NCBI GenBank assembly: GCA_938091165.1
Contig: CALKNK010000025.1
Coordinates: 1-63,166, forward strand
DNA from: an uncultured Ilumatobacter sp.
GTDB lineage: Bacteria; Actinomycetota; Acidimicrobiia; Acidimicrobiales; Ilumatobacteraceae
DNA: 63,166 nt
Reading direction: 5' to 3'
The notes beneath the pieces are model-generated. The model worked only from the letters and a program-made list of their open reading frames with translations. It did no database searches and was not told where the DNA came from. The position numbers and the translations under genes are program-made. Positions within the stretch are counted from its first letter, which is position 1. Every line of letters starts with the position of its first letter. Below, one piece after another: positions 8,603 through 17,666 of the stretch.

Positions 8603-9523
8603 ATGACCGGCCGATTCGCACCCTCTCCGACCGGAGAACTGCACCTCGGAAACCTGCGAACAGCTGTGGTCGCCTGGCTGTCAGCTCGAGCGGATCAGCG
8701 GCCGTTCCTTATCCGCATGGAAGACCTTGACATCGTTCAGGCCAAGCCGGAGCACGCAGCAGCACAACTCCGCGACCTTGCGGCGATTGGCATTGACTGG
8801 GATGGCGATGTCGTTGTTCAAAGCGAACGATTTCATCTATATCAAGAAGCGCTCGAACGGCTTGCTGCCGACGGGTCGGTGTATGAGTGCTACTGCAGTC
8901 GGCGAGACATTCGCCTCCAGATCGAAGCTGCGTCGAGGGCTCCGCATGGTCCACCCGGGTCCTACCCCGGTACTTGTCGCGACCTAACCGACGCGGAACG
9001 AGAGGAACGACAGGCCACTGGCCGGCCGCCGGCATTGCGGCTTCGTACGATGGGGGAGAGTTACGAGTTCGTTGATCGACTCGTGGGCCGCTCAGCGGGA
9101 CCAGTCGATGACGTTGTGCTCCGCCGCAACGATGGCATTCCTGCCTACAACCTGGCCGTGGTGGTCGATGACGGACTGCAGTCGGTCACCGATATTGTGC
9201 GCGGCGACGATCTGCTTTCTTCGACACCGCGCCATCTGATGTTGCAACGTCGACTCGGGCTTGATGAGCCGAGTTACCTCCACATTCCGCTCGTCATTGG
9301 CAGCGACGGGGAACGACTGGCTAAAAGACACGGTGCCAGCACTCTCCGCAAACTGCGGGACGTCGGAACGACGGTGGCTGATGTCATTACATGGATCGCC
9401 CGTTCACTCGATCTGGCAACGGTGAACGAGAGGCCGACCCTCGATCAACTTCTTGGCAGGTTTGAACCGGCGGCCTTGCCGCTCCGAGCGGTCGAAGCTC
9501 CAGACTTCAACCGCCGCCGTTGA
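8603..9523 (+). CDS. gluQ: Glutamyl-Q tRNA(Asp) synthetase
   Basis: A 306-aa paralogue of the GluRS catalytic core without an anticodon-binding domain, the usual form of GluQ-RS, which glutamylates queuosine in tRNA(Asp). The N-terminus TGRFAPSPTGELHLGNLRTA holds the HIGH-like motif and LAKRHGAST the KMSKS-like motif. The zinc-binding pattern CYCSRRDI...YPGTC is kept (CxC then Y and C). The ATG at 8603 matches the family start; a GTG two codons upstream is less likely. Queuosine synthesis genes are not in the window. Confidence 0.88.
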   Translation: MTGRFAPSPTGELHLGNLRTAVVAWLSARADQRPFLIRMEDLDIVQAKPEHAAAQLRDLAAIGIDWDGDVVVQSERFHLYQEALERLAADGSVYECYCSRRDIRLQIEAASRAPHGPPGSYPGTCRDLTDAEREERQATGRPPALRLRTMGESYEFVDRLVGRSAGPVDDVVLRRNDGIPAYNLAVVVDDGLQSVTDIVRGDDLLSSTPRHLMLQRRLGLDEPSYLHIPLVIGSDGERLAKRHGASTLRKLRDVGTTVADVITWIARSLDLATVNERPTLDQLLGRFEPAALPLRAVEAPDFNRRR

Positions 9524-9605
9524 AGTGCTCGCTCGATAGCCGGCGCGTTGTCGAGTGTTTTCGGTTTTGCGACAAAATTGTGAAATTGAGTGAAAGTAGC
9601 CGAGT

Positions 9606-10565
9606 GTGCATTCCGCCAAGACGGCTTCACAAGTATCATCTGCCGCTGTGGTCCCTGCTGAACGACGAACGGCGTGCATTGGATGCGGCATCGTCTTTGG
9701 CTTAGTTGCCCTTGTTGGCTGTTCGACTGCGTTGACGAGTGGCTCTGGCAGCGATGCGGCAACGCCCACCGAGACGACTGCGTTGCCCTCGACTGTCGCA
9801 CCGACGACAACGATGGCGCCCACCACCACCGTGGCACCGACGACAACGATGGCGCCCACCACCACCATCGCGCCCACGACAACGACAACCCTGCCAGTCA
9901 ACGTCGTCGAGGTCCCCGTGCTGGATCCGCCGCTCGCAGCCATTGGGACTCGCAGCGGCAGCGAAGCAGCACGCGTACAGAGCCGCCTCATGGAATTAGG
10001 CTTCTGGGTCCAGTCTGTTGACGGTGAGTACGGACTCACAACGCGTCAAGCCGTCATGGCCTTTCAAAAATATATGGGCTTCGATAATCCCAACGGCAAG
10101 GTTGACGATCAATCTGCTGCCGCGCTAACGAATATGGATCTCCGTCCGGTTGCAAGAGCCAACTCCGGCACGCTCGTCGAAGTCGACAAGGCAAAGCAGC
10201 TACTTTTTTTCGTCATTGATGGCCGTACCGAATACATCCTCAATGTCTCCACCGGCAACGGCGAGGCTTACGAAGAGCCTGATCAGAACTCTCCTGGTGA
10301 GATCCTGCGTGGCGTGTCACTGACCCCGAGCGGACTCCACGAAGTAAACCGTGAACGGCCCGAGGGCTGGTGGGAAGGTGATCTCGGTTCGATCTACCGG
10401 CCGAAGTATTTCGTCGGCGGTGTCGCCGTACATGGCTCCAGCTCAATCCCGAACTACCCGGCCTCACACGGCTGCGTGCGCGTCAGCGTGCCTGCCATGG
10501 ACTGGGTGTGGGAGTCAGACCTCATGCCGCTTGACACCCCGGTCTGGGTTCACGACGGCGCCTGA
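9606..10565 (+). CDS. L,D-transpeptidase lipoprotein (YkuD) with peptidoglycan-binding domain
   Basis: A 319-aa exported protein. A signal segment with lipobox (VFGLVALVGC) is followed by a Thr/Pro linker made of near-identical MAPTTTVAPTTT units. A PG_binding_1 domain (VQSRLMELGFWVQSVDGEYGLTT...) comes next, then a YkuD domain with the catalytic SHGCVRVS (Cys290). Such enzymes form 3-3 cross-links in peptidoglycan or attach proteins to it. The start is uncertain: GTG 9606 or GTG 9648. The linker DNA repeats a 27-nt ACGACAACGATGGCGCCCAC-type unit and may vary in length between strains. Confidence 0.88.
   Translation: MHSAKTASQVSSAAVVPAERRTACIGCGIVFGLVALVGCSTALTSGSGSDAATPTETTALPSTVAPTTTMAPTTTVAPTTTMAPTTTIAPTTTTTLPVNVVEVPVLDPPLAAIGTRSGSEAARVQSRLMELGFWVQSVDGEYGLTTRQAVMAFQKYMGFDNPNGKVDDQSAAALTNMDLRPVARANSGTLVEVDKAKQLLFFVIDGRTEYILNVSTGNGEAYEEPDQNSPGEILRGVSLTPSGLHEVNRERPEGWWEGDLGSIYRPKYFVGGVAVHGSSSIPNYPASHGCVRVSVPAMDWVWESDLMPLDTPVWVHDGA
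9811..9890 (+). repeat. Tandem repeat encoding APTTT linker
   Basis: Short in-frame tandem units around ACGACAACGATGGCGCCCAC code for the repeated APTTTMAPTTTV linker of the L,D-transpeptidase. Length change by slippage would keep frame if whole units are gained or lost. Confidence 0.7.
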
Positions 10566-10660
10566 TTCCGTCTGGGTCGCCCAATCCTGGCGTTACCTCG
10601 TCTGTCGGATTACTGACCTCAAATCCGGGTCAAGGCCTGCTGAGCTGGCAGAATCCTTCG

Positions 10661-13582
10661 ATGCTTCCTGGTGTCGGGTCTGTTCGTCCTTGGGCTGATC
10701 CGGGGGTGATTGAGCTCAACCGGCTGCCGATGCGGGTGCCGTCGACGGCATTCCCGACCGCAGCTGAGGCGCGCAAGAACTCCCAGGTCAACAACGGCGA
10801 CGCTTCGCCGTGGCGCCACTCACTCAACGGCAAGTGGAACTTCCGCCTCTTCGATAACCCTGATTCGGTACCAGCGAACGCCGTGATAAAGCCGCTGTCA
10901 AAGTCGTGGAGTCGCGTTGCGGTGCCCGGTAACTGGACCATGCAAGACACCGGCGACCTCCCGCAGTACACGAACGTGCAGATGCCCTTCGACGGGCCGC
11001 CACCGTCGTTGCCAGACAAGAACCCAACCGGGGTCTACCGGCGACCATTCAAGGTCCCGGCGAGCTGGGACGGCCGCCAGGTTGTCCTGCACATCGGTGG
11101 CGCAGAAAGCACGCACATCCTGTACGTCAACGGCCGCTGGGTGGGCTATGGAACTGACAGTCGACTGGCCAGCGAATACGACATCACTGATTTTGTCGAG
11201 CGCGGGGACAACGACATTGCAGTCGTCGTCTCGAAGTGGAGTGCACAGAGCTACGTCGAAGACCAAGACCAGTGGTGGATGGGCGGTCTGCACCGCGAAG
11301 TATTTATTGAGGCACGCGGTGCAACGCACATCGACAACATCATTTGCGATGCGGCCTACAACCACGTCGATAGTTCGGGCCGGCTTGTTGTCACCGCTAC
11401 GGTCGGCGGGTTCACCGCACCGACCGCAGGCTGGAAAGTTAAGACACGCATCGAGTCAATGAACGGTAAGCAGCTCACCAAACCAGTCAACGGCAAAGTT
11501 CCTCACGCCTACTACGTGCCGATGCGTTTCATCGGCCACAAGGTTGAGGCGACGTTCGACTTGGCCGACATTGAGCCCTGGTCGGCTGAGTCGCCGAGTC
11601 GCTACCGCGTCATTTGCGAACTTATTGGCCCTGACGGCCAGGTTGTCGAAGCGCACGCGCAGGTCGTCGGTTTCCGTTCGACCGTCATCAGTGGCAACGA
11701 GCTGTTGATCAACGGTCAGCCGGCCTGGATTTTCGGTGTCAACCGCCACGATCACCACCCCACGCGGGGCAAGGCGGTCACGCTCGACGACATGCGGGCC
11801 GATCTTCTAGCGATGCGGCGACACAACATCACTGCGGTCCGCTGCTCCCATTATCCAAACGATCCGCGTCTTCTTGACCTCTGCGATGAAATCGGTCTGT
11901 ACGTCATCGACGAAGCAAATCTCGAGGCTCACCAATACAACACAAGTCTCTGCAACGACCCTGCTTGGCGCAGCACCTGGCTGGCTCGCGCTTCGCGCAT
12001 GGTCGAACGCGATCGCAACCACGCCTGCATCATCATGTGGTCGCTGGGCAACGAGGCCGGGTACGGCCGCAATCACGATGCACAAGCCGGATGGATCCGC
12101 CACGCTGACCCAAGCCGTCCGTTGCACTATGAGCCAGCCTCTTTCCATGACGGATGGACCGACGGCGGCCGCCACGCCAGCGATGTCGTGTGTCCGATGT
12201 ATCCGACTTACGAAACCACTGCTGCCTACAACAGCGACCGCCCGTTCATCATGTGCGAGTACAGCCACGCAATGGGCAACTCGAACGGATCGATCGCGGA
12301 CTACTGGGACATGATCACATCAACACCGGGCCTGCAGGGAGGCTTCATTTGGGAGTGGAAGGACCACGGATTGCTCGCCACCCTGCCGAACGGAAAGAAG
12401 GGCTACGCATATGGCGGCCAGTTTGGCGAGCCTATTCACGATGGCAACTTCGTTGCAGACGGCTTGATGTCGGCGACCCTCGCCCCGCATCCAGCGATCC
12501 AAGAAGTCGAGTGGGTGTACCGTCCGGTAACGGTAGAGAGAAAAGGTACGAAGCTCAGCATCGCGAACCGACGCAGCTTCACGGACCTGTCCGACCTCAG
12601 CGCTTGTTGGGAACTCAACATCGCCGGACAGGTCACGGCGTCTGGCACGCTCGAGGTTCCAACAGTTGAGCCGCATTCGGAGGTCAAGGTAGCGCTGCCG
12701 TGTGCGCTGCCAGACAAACCAGATGCCTATCTCAGCATCTTCTGGACGCAGCGCACAACAACAGCGTGGTCTCCGGCCGGCAAGGTTGTTGCATGCGATC
12801 AGACACAGCTTCGCGCACCAAAATCCGCCCCGCTGCCCAAGTCAACGGGGGTGGGTGCCCGCAGTGCAGTGAGCGGGCTGCTTGCTGCACCGATTGAACT
12901 CTCGATCTTCCGGGCACCGACCGACAACGACGGATACAAGTTGATGCCGGACATGACCGAAGTGCACGGTATTGGCGGCAAGGCCCTCACGTCATGGCAG
13001 GAGCGTGGCATCGACTCCGAGCTGGCCGAAACATTTGTCGAGCACACCCATCTCGTCGATGTACTTGCTGATGGGAGTGAGGTCCATCATCACGTGGTTG
13101 ATGTTCCTGACTATCTCGATGACCTTGGCCGCGTGGGCGTTAGCTTCCAGCTGAAGTCCGGCTTTGATCAACTCCGCTGGTTTGGACGCGGTCAACTCGA
13201 GAACTATCCGGATCGTAACCGCGGCGCGATGGTCGGTACCTGGAAGTCCAGCGTGGACCCTGAGCCGTACCTCGTACCTCAGGAGTTTGGGCTGCGCACC
13301 GACTGCCGCTGGTTCGAGTTCATCAACTCATCTTCTGGCGCTGTCGTACGACTCGACGTCCTCCGGCCGACGTCGATGCACATTTCCGCCACGCGGTTCA
13401 CCGCTGCAGATCTTTACGCTGCCGGCCACGAAACAGACCTGACGCCACGCAAGACACTCGTTGTGCATGCCGATCTTGCGCACCGCGGCGTTGGAACGGC
13501 GAGTTGCGGGCCCGACGTACTTGAACGTTACGAGATCCCAACTGGTCGCCACAGGTTCAGCTATCGCCTGTCGAACGCATAA
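10661..13582 (+). CDS. lacZ: Beta-galactosidase, LacZ type (GH2)
   Basis: A 973-aa GH2 enzyme hydrolysing terminal beta-galactosides. The N-terminus (WADPGVIELNRLPMRVPSTA, then SLNGKWNFRLF) is the LacZ sugar-binding start. The acid/base is in WSLGNEAGYG (Glu465) and the nucleophile in FIMCEYSHAMGNSNG (Glu533). The C-terminal third is the beta-galactosidase small-chain domain (GLLAAPIELSIFRAPTDNDG...). No signal peptide is seen, so it is cytoplasmic. It stands alone, 37 kb from the galactoside cluster, and no sugar transporter is adjacent. A RidA-like fragment follows immediately. Confidence 0.93.
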   Translation: MLPGVGSVRPWADPGVIELNRLPMRVPSTAFPTAAEARKNSQVNNGDASPWRHSLNGKWNFRLFDNPDSVPANAVIKPLSKSWSRVAVPGNWTMQDTGDLPQYTNVQMPFDGPPPSLPDKNPTGVYRRPFKVPASWDGRQVVLHIGGAESTHILYVNGRWVGYGTDSRLASEYDITDFVERGDNDIAVVVSKWSAQSYVEDQDQWWMGGLHREVFIEARGATHIDNIICDAAYNHVDSSGRLVVTATVGGFTAPTAGWKVKTRIESMNGKQLTKPVNGKVPHAYYVPMRFIGHKVEATFDLADIEPWSAESPSRYRVICELIGPDGQVVEAHAQVVGFRSTVISGNELLINGQPAWIFGVNRHDHHPTRGKAVTLDDMRADLLAMRRHNITAVRCSHYPNDPRLLDLCDEIGLYVIDEANLEAHQYNTSLCNDPAWRSTWLARASRMVERDRNHACIIMWSLGNEAGYGRNHDAQAGWIRHADPSRPLHYEPASFHDGWTDGGRHASDVVCPMYPTYETTAAYNSDRPFIMCEYSHAMGNSNGSIADYWDMITSTPGLQGGFIWEWKDHGLLATLPNGKKGYAYGGQFGEPIHDGNFVADGLMSATLAPHPAIQEVEWVYRPVTVERKGTKLSIANRRSFTDLSDLSACWELNIAGQVTASGTLEVPTVEPHSEVKVALPCALPDKPDAYLSIFWTQRTTTAWSPAGKVVACDQTQLRAPKSAPLPKSTGVGARSAVSGLLAAPIELSIFRAPTDNDGYKLMPDMTEVHGIGGKALTSWQERGIDSELAETFVEHTHLVDVLADGSEVHHHVVDVPDYLDDLGRVGVSFQLKSGFDQLRWFGRGQLENYPDRNRGAMVGTWKSSVDPEPYLVPQEFGLRTDCRWFEFINSSSGAVVRLDVLRPTSMHISATRFTAADLYAAGHETDLTPRKTLVVHADLAHRGVGTASCGPDVLERYEIPTGRHRFSYRLSNA

Positions 13583-13599
13583 TCACAGCAGAGTAATGA

Positions 13600-13773
13600 G
13601 GCCCCGTTCGGAACTCTTCAAGGGAGTACAAGTCAGCCATCATCGACGTCATGCGCGCCCATGGCGAAAAGCTTGGCGACATCGGGCCTGCGGCAACGCT
13701 GGTGCAGGCCGGCGCGCTGGTTGGCCCAAACTTACGCGTCGAGATCGAGGCATACGCCGTCATCGACGAGTGA
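13600..13773 (+). pseudogene. RidA/YjgF family fragment
   Basis: The frame ending at the TGA 13771-13773 encodes YKSAIIDVMRAHGEKLGDIG, then PAATLVQAGALVGPNLRVEIEAYAVID. This matches the C-terminal third of Rid-family proteins (usual ending: TLV...L..P...VEIEA.AV). The frame is closed by a TGA at 13597, so only about 57 codons exist against a usual ~130 residues, and no sensible start is present apart from an internal ATG at 13651. It is best read as the remnant of a deleted gene, lying between lacZ and the DUF2510 operon. Confidence 0.55.
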
Positions 13774-13776
13774 TCG

Positions 13777-14298
13777 TTACAACTGTTTCAAACTGTTACG
13801 TGGCACGGCATTGAGGGTTTCTTCGGTGAGGTTGTCGATGCGGTCGCCGATCCAGTCGAAGAGACTCTGCGATGCAATCGCCTGAAAGACCAGCCAGACA
13901 ACGAAGAGCAACGCCGCAATAACGAGGCCGGACTTCACCCAGCGGAAAAGCTTGCTCGTGTACTCGGTGATCAGTGGCGTGAAGCTTCGCACCGCAGTGT
14001 TCGCTCGTTCGGAGAACTCATCCGCGGCCCGATCGAATTCCTGCCGGGCAGCCGTTCGGACCTCGGCAATGATCTCCTGGGTGTCCTGGCGGGTGTAGCC
14101 CCCGTACTGCTGCCCGACGGGCGGACTTTGGCCCACCGGAATCTCCGGAACCAGGCTCGCTTCGGCACGTGTCAACTCTGCCGTGCTGGGTGGCGCACGG
14201 CGGATGTCGGTCCAGTCCAAACCGTCCCACCACCGCAGGCGTTCGCGGCCGTCAGGGTCGGGGTACCATCCTGCCTGCGGAGCATCAATGATGCGCAT
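13777..14298 (-). CDS. DUF2510 single-pass membrane protein
   Basis: A 173-aa protein. The N-terminus MRIIDAPQAGWYPDPDGRER followed by LRWWDGLDWT is a DUF2510 module, a short Trp-rich domain common in actinobacterial membrane proteins. A coiled-coil-like stretch (TRQDTQEIIAEVRTAARQEF...) leads to one membrane segment (SGLVIAALLFVVWLVFQAIA) near residue 130. It starts 2 nt after the SPFH stop codon, so it is the third gene of the NfeD-SPFH operon and may be part of the same membrane assembly. Its exact role is unknown. Confidence 0.8.
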   Translation of the reverse strand: MRIIDAPQAGWYPDPDGRERLRWWDGLDWTDIRRAPPSTAELTRAEASLVPEIPVGQSPPVGQQYGGYTRQDTQEIIAEVRTAARQEFDRAADEFSERANTAVRSFTPLITEYTSKLFRWVKSGLVIAALLFVVWLVFQAIASQSLFDWIGDRIDNLTEETLNAVPRNSLKQL

Positions 14299-14300
14299 TT

Positions 14301-15347
14301 TCAGCTTCCGCCGCTGCGGTGCTCAGCTCTGTCAGGTTCGGGCAGCTCGATCCGCTCATCGTCAACTGGAATCGCCAAGCCGTCCTTCGGCCGCACGTCG
14401 TCGCCTGACTCATCGGGCCGAATCGTTTCGGCCAACGCCGCCACAGTTCCCAGCAAGCCGGAGAACTCTACGGGGATGACCATCTTGGTTGCCCGGCCGT
14501 CGCCGATTTTCTCAAGCGCCGAGAGGTACTCGACGGTGAGCACATTGTTGTCGGTGTGGGCTTCCTTGATACCGGTGAGGCGCGCCTTGGCGGCCAGGCC
14601 CTCGCCTTCTCCAAGCATTTCAAGCCGGATCTTGTTGGCGTGTGCTCGGAGTTGGATGGCCTCTGATTCACCCTGAGCATCGAGAATTGCTGCTTCCTTT
14701 CGACCGGTGGCGGAGAGCACCGCTGCCTGCTGTTCGCCGTCGGCCCGTGCAATCGCTGCCTCCTGGTAGCCCTTGGCCTCGGTGACCGTTGCCCGCCGGT
14801 CGCGCTCGGCGCGCATCTGGGCGTGCATTGCCGACACGATGTCCGGCGGCGGATCGATGCGTTGGATCTCGACGCGAACTACTCGAACTCCCCACTTGTC
14901 AGTTGCATCGTCAAGTACCTCTCGGAGCTGTGTGTTGATGGTGTCGCGTGATGTCAACGCCCGATCTAACTCCATGTCGCCAATGAGGTTGCGAAGGTTG
15001 GTCTGGGCAAGCTTGGTGATGGCCGTGAAGAAATCGGCAATGTTGTAGACGAGGCGCTGCGGATCGGTGGCCTCGTAGTAGACGACGGCGTCGACTGAAA
15101 CGACCACGTTGTCAGCAGTGATGACCTCCTGTGGCGGGACGTCGACAACTTGCTCGCGCATGTCAATCAGCTGCATCGTTTCGATGAAGGGCATAATCAA
15201 GTTGAGACCGGGCTCGCGGGTGGCTTTATATTTGCCGAGACGCTCGACCAGACCACGTTGATACGGCCGCACGATCTTGACGGCGCCAATGAGCACGGCG
15301 ATGCCGATCAGCGCAATGACGCCAACGACGATGGCGATCGGATTCAT
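14301..15347 (-). CDS. SPFH/Band 7 (stomatin/prohibitin-like) membrane protein
   Basis: A 348-aa protein with an N-terminal membrane anchor (NPIAIVVGVIALIGIAVLIGA). The PHB/SPFH domain follows (VRPYQRGLVERLGKYKATREPGLNLIMPF), then a long Ala/Glu/Arg-rich coiled coil (RATVTEAKGYQEAAIARADG...) that drives oligomerisation. Such stomatin-like proteins pair with NfeD proteins, organise membrane microdomains and can be substrates or regulators of membrane proteases. Its start overlaps the nfeD-like stop by ATGA, confirming the operon. The C-terminal ~40 residues are acidic and lack structure. Confidence 0.9.
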   Translation of the reverse strand: MNPIAIVVGVIALIGIAVLIGAVKIVRPYQRGLVERLGKYKATREPGLNLIMPFIETMQLIDMREQVVDVPPQEVITADNVVVSVDAVVYYEATDPQRLVYNIADFFTAITKLAQTNLRNLIGDMELDRALTSRDTINTQLREVLDDATDKWGVRVVRVEIQRIDPPPDIVSAMHAQMRAERDRRATVTEAKGYQEAAIARADGEQQAAVLSATGRKEAAILDAQGESEAIQLRAHANKIRLEMLGEGEGLAAKARLTGIKEAHTDNNVLTVEYLSALEKIGDGRATKMVIPVEFSGLLGTVAALAETIRPDESGDDVRPKDGLAIPVDDERIELPEPDRAEHRSGGS

Positions 15348-15913
15348 GAAAGATCTCCCTGGTCTGGTTTCGAATTGGGGTGTTGCAGCGGCGGCCCGCT
15401 GGGTGGAGCGTTCGTTGGCGTGCTGGTGATGGCTTCGACCCGGACGCGCGTTCCATGCATCTCAGTGATCCGCACCTTGGAACCCTCGGTGATGATCAGG
15501 CGACTATTGCTCAACGCACTCCACACTTCACCTTCGATTTGGACTCGGCCTTTGCGGTCGGTGTCATTGGGGTCAATGGTGGCTGTGACGATTGCCGTCA
15601 TTCCGACAAGTCGGTCGGCGCCGACGCCGGGCGACATTTCGTTTTCGCCGGCAAATTTCATGACGCGCTGATACAGCAGAATCCAGATTAATGCGCCACC
15701 ACCGATGAATACGGCCCATTGGATCTCGATAGAGACGTCATAGAAGCCAGCGAGCGCTGCGGCAAAGGCGGAAATTGAAAACGGCAGCAGAACGAAGGCT
15801 CCGGCGAGCACCGTGAGTTCTATGACGGCGAAGGTAACGCCAACAGCGAGCCACACCCAGGGCCACATGTTGAGGTCGATTCCGAGGTCGAGTACTGCGG
15901 AGACCATAGACAT
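15344..15913 (-). CDS. NfeD family membrane protein
   Basis: A 189-aa protein with three to four membrane segments (WVWLAVGVTFAVIELTVLAG, FVLLPFSISAFAAALAGF, WAVFIGGGALIWILLYQ) followed by the NfeD soluble OB-fold-like domain (GVGADRLVGMTAIVTATIDP ... GRVQIEGEVWSA ... VRITEMHGTRVRVEAI). This is the short NfeD1b form, without a protease domain. It is the first gene of a three-gene operon with SPFH and DUF2510 partners. The start could be ATG 15913, GTG 15916 or ATG 15907; no ribosome-binding site decides between them. Confidence 0.88.
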   Translation of the reverse strand: MSMVSAVLDLGIDLNMWPWVWLAVGVTFAVIELTVLAGAFVLLPFSISAFAAALAGFYDVSIEIQWAVFIGGGALIWILLYQRVMKFAGENEMSPGVGADRLVGMTAIVTATIDPNDTDRKGRVQIEGEVWSALSNSRLIITEGSKVRITEMHGTRVRVEAITSTPTNAPPSGPPLQHPNSKPDQGDLS

Positions 15914-15959
15914 CACACTACTCGGACCGCCGACCGAAGCGAGTTCGAAGGGCCTGGTG

Positions 15960-17522
15960 TCAGGCGCGGCGGATCCGGAGGGGAGCCTCGGTGGGCGAGG
16001 TCAGGCAGGCGCCGGTTTCGCAATCGAATCGCCAGCCGTGGAGGGTGCAGACGAACTCACCGTCTTGGACTTCGCCGAACGCTTGGAGGTCAGCATTGCG
16101 GTGCGGGCAACGTCGTTGCACGACGTATCCGCCGACTTCGATATCGGGTTCGTCGCTGCGGTCATCGCCACCTGCTGCAAGCTCGAGTTTGCGGACCACC
16201 TCAGCCTCAGCACGCCGCATTCGCTCACGAGATAACGATTTCAAGAAGTTGTAGACGTACTCGTTGAACTCACCGTCGCGCCATGCGGTGAATCGGCACG
16301 ACAGCAGTAGCGAGTTGCTCCAATCGACGGCGCGCGCTGCAGCAACCGCTTCAACCAGATCGCGTGGAATGTCGAAGCGGAATGAAAACGGTTCACCATC
16401 GTGTGGGCGGATCTCTCCGCGTGGAAAGTCGATGAGTATGGCCACGTCACCGGCATTGATCAGCACATTCGCGCCAACCATCGAACGCAGTGTTGGCGCC
16501 ATGTCGAGGAGTGGTTCCCACCAGCTCTTCAGCTCGGCGAGCAGGTCGATGTCAAGTGCTTGCCAGTCAGCCTTCATCTTGTTGAGCCACGGCAGCCAGT
16601 CGGCCTGATATTGCTCAAGGTAGGCCCGCTTCTCGGTAAAGATGGCGGCGACTTCGGCGTCTGGCATTGGATGGGCTGCGCTGATCGATGATGGTGTGAC
16701 CTTGATCGTGGTGCCTGGGATGTTGAGTATCCCCGTGAAGCTGGCGTCGCTGAGCATTTGCAAGAAGATCGTTTGGTCGGGGAAGATCGAAGCTTCGTCG
16801 CCGTCGATCATGTTGAGATCGAACAGATCTGGATCGAGGAATGCGGGCGGCCCGGCGCTGGGGACGATGACTCGGGCGCCGACGTTTTCGACGTAGCGCA
16901 TGGCCCGGGCGAACTGTGCAGTGACCTTGGCTTGGCACTGCCGTAGCTTTTCGTCGCCGGGCATCTCATAGACCATGGGATACCAAATGGCACCCGAGAA
17001 CTGCAGCCAATGCAAGTCGACGGGGCCGTGCGCTGCGAGCTGACCGAGGTCATTGGTGCGACAGTCGTTCTGATTGACAAGGATCGTGTCGCCGTGCATC
17101 ACGACCAGTGCCGAGTCGCCGCCAGGACCATCAGTAATTGAGGACTCGATGTGGATCGCAACTTTGAGGCCTGGAGCAATTTCGAGTTCTTTGGTGTCGA
17201 CAGTCTGCACGAAGTTGGTGAACCCGTGCTCGGCGAGTGTTCGCCGTTGCTCGCGTGTCGGAAAGCCGGGAAGAAGGATTGGGATATCGCGCCGCAGGTG
17301 TTGATCAAGCCAGGCCTTGTCGTGATGATCTCCGTGGAGGTGCGAGACATAGAGGAAGTCGGCGTTGTCGATCCGCTCACGCAGTTCATCGCTCAACTGA
17401 TCGTTACGAGGGAATGGAAACCAGCCGCCGAAGAACGCTGGCTCGAACCACGGGTCACACAGAATCGACCCAGCGTCGGTCTCGATCAGCATCCCTGCAT
17501 GGCCAAGAGAAGTTACGTGCAT
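15960..17522 (-). CDS. MBL-fold hydrolase fused to C-terminal Rieske domain
   Basis: A 520-aa two-domain protein. The N-terminal part is a metallo-beta-lactamase fold of the UlaG type, with HLHGDHHDK (His61, His63, Asp65, His66) and a start LGHAGMLIETDAGSILCDPW. The last ~60 residues form a Rieske [2Fe-2S] site: Cys472-x-His474 (CPHR) and Cys492-xx-His495 (CTLHGW). The combination resembles CMP-N-acetylneuraminate hydroxylase, but there the Rieske domain is N-terminal, so the order here is reversed. Substrate is unknown; an oxygenase or hydroxylase using iron in the MBL site is plausible. No sialic-acid genes or ferredoxin reductase are nearby. Confidence 0.82.
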   Translation of the reverse strand: MHVTSLGHAGMLIETDAGSILCDPWFEPAFFGGWFPFPRNDQLSDELRERIDNADFLYVSHLHGDHHDKAWLDQHLRRDIPILLPGFPTREQRRTLAEHGFTNFVQTVDTKELEIAPGLKVAIHIESSITDGPGGDSALVVMHGDTILVNQNDCRTNDLGQLAAHGPVDLHWLQFSGAIWYPMVYEMPGDEKLRQCQAKVTAQFARAMRYVENVGARVIVPSAGPPAFLDPDLFDLNMIDGDEASIFPDQTIFLQMLSDASFTGILNIPGTTIKVTPSSISAAHPMPDAEVAAIFTEKRAYLEQYQADWLPWLNKMKADWQALDIDLLAELKSWWEPLLDMAPTLRSMVGANVLINAGDVAILIDFPRGEIRPHDGEPFSFRFDIPRDLVEAVAAARAVDWSNSLLLSCRFTAWRDGEFNEYVYNFLKSLSRERMRRAEAEVVRKLELAAGGDDRSDEPDIEVGGYVVQRRCPHRNADLQAFGEVQDGEFVCTLHGWRFDCETGACLTSPTEAPLRIRRA

Positions 17523-17666
17523 CGACGGTCAGGCTACGTCTACGAGAGCAATACGAACCCGTCCATCGTCACGAAACCCGAAAGAGCTCCAGCTGACGGG
17601 TCTGCCTCGCCTTGAACCCCTATGTAGTTCCAGGCTGATTTGGAACTATCCCGTAGATGGACTGAA

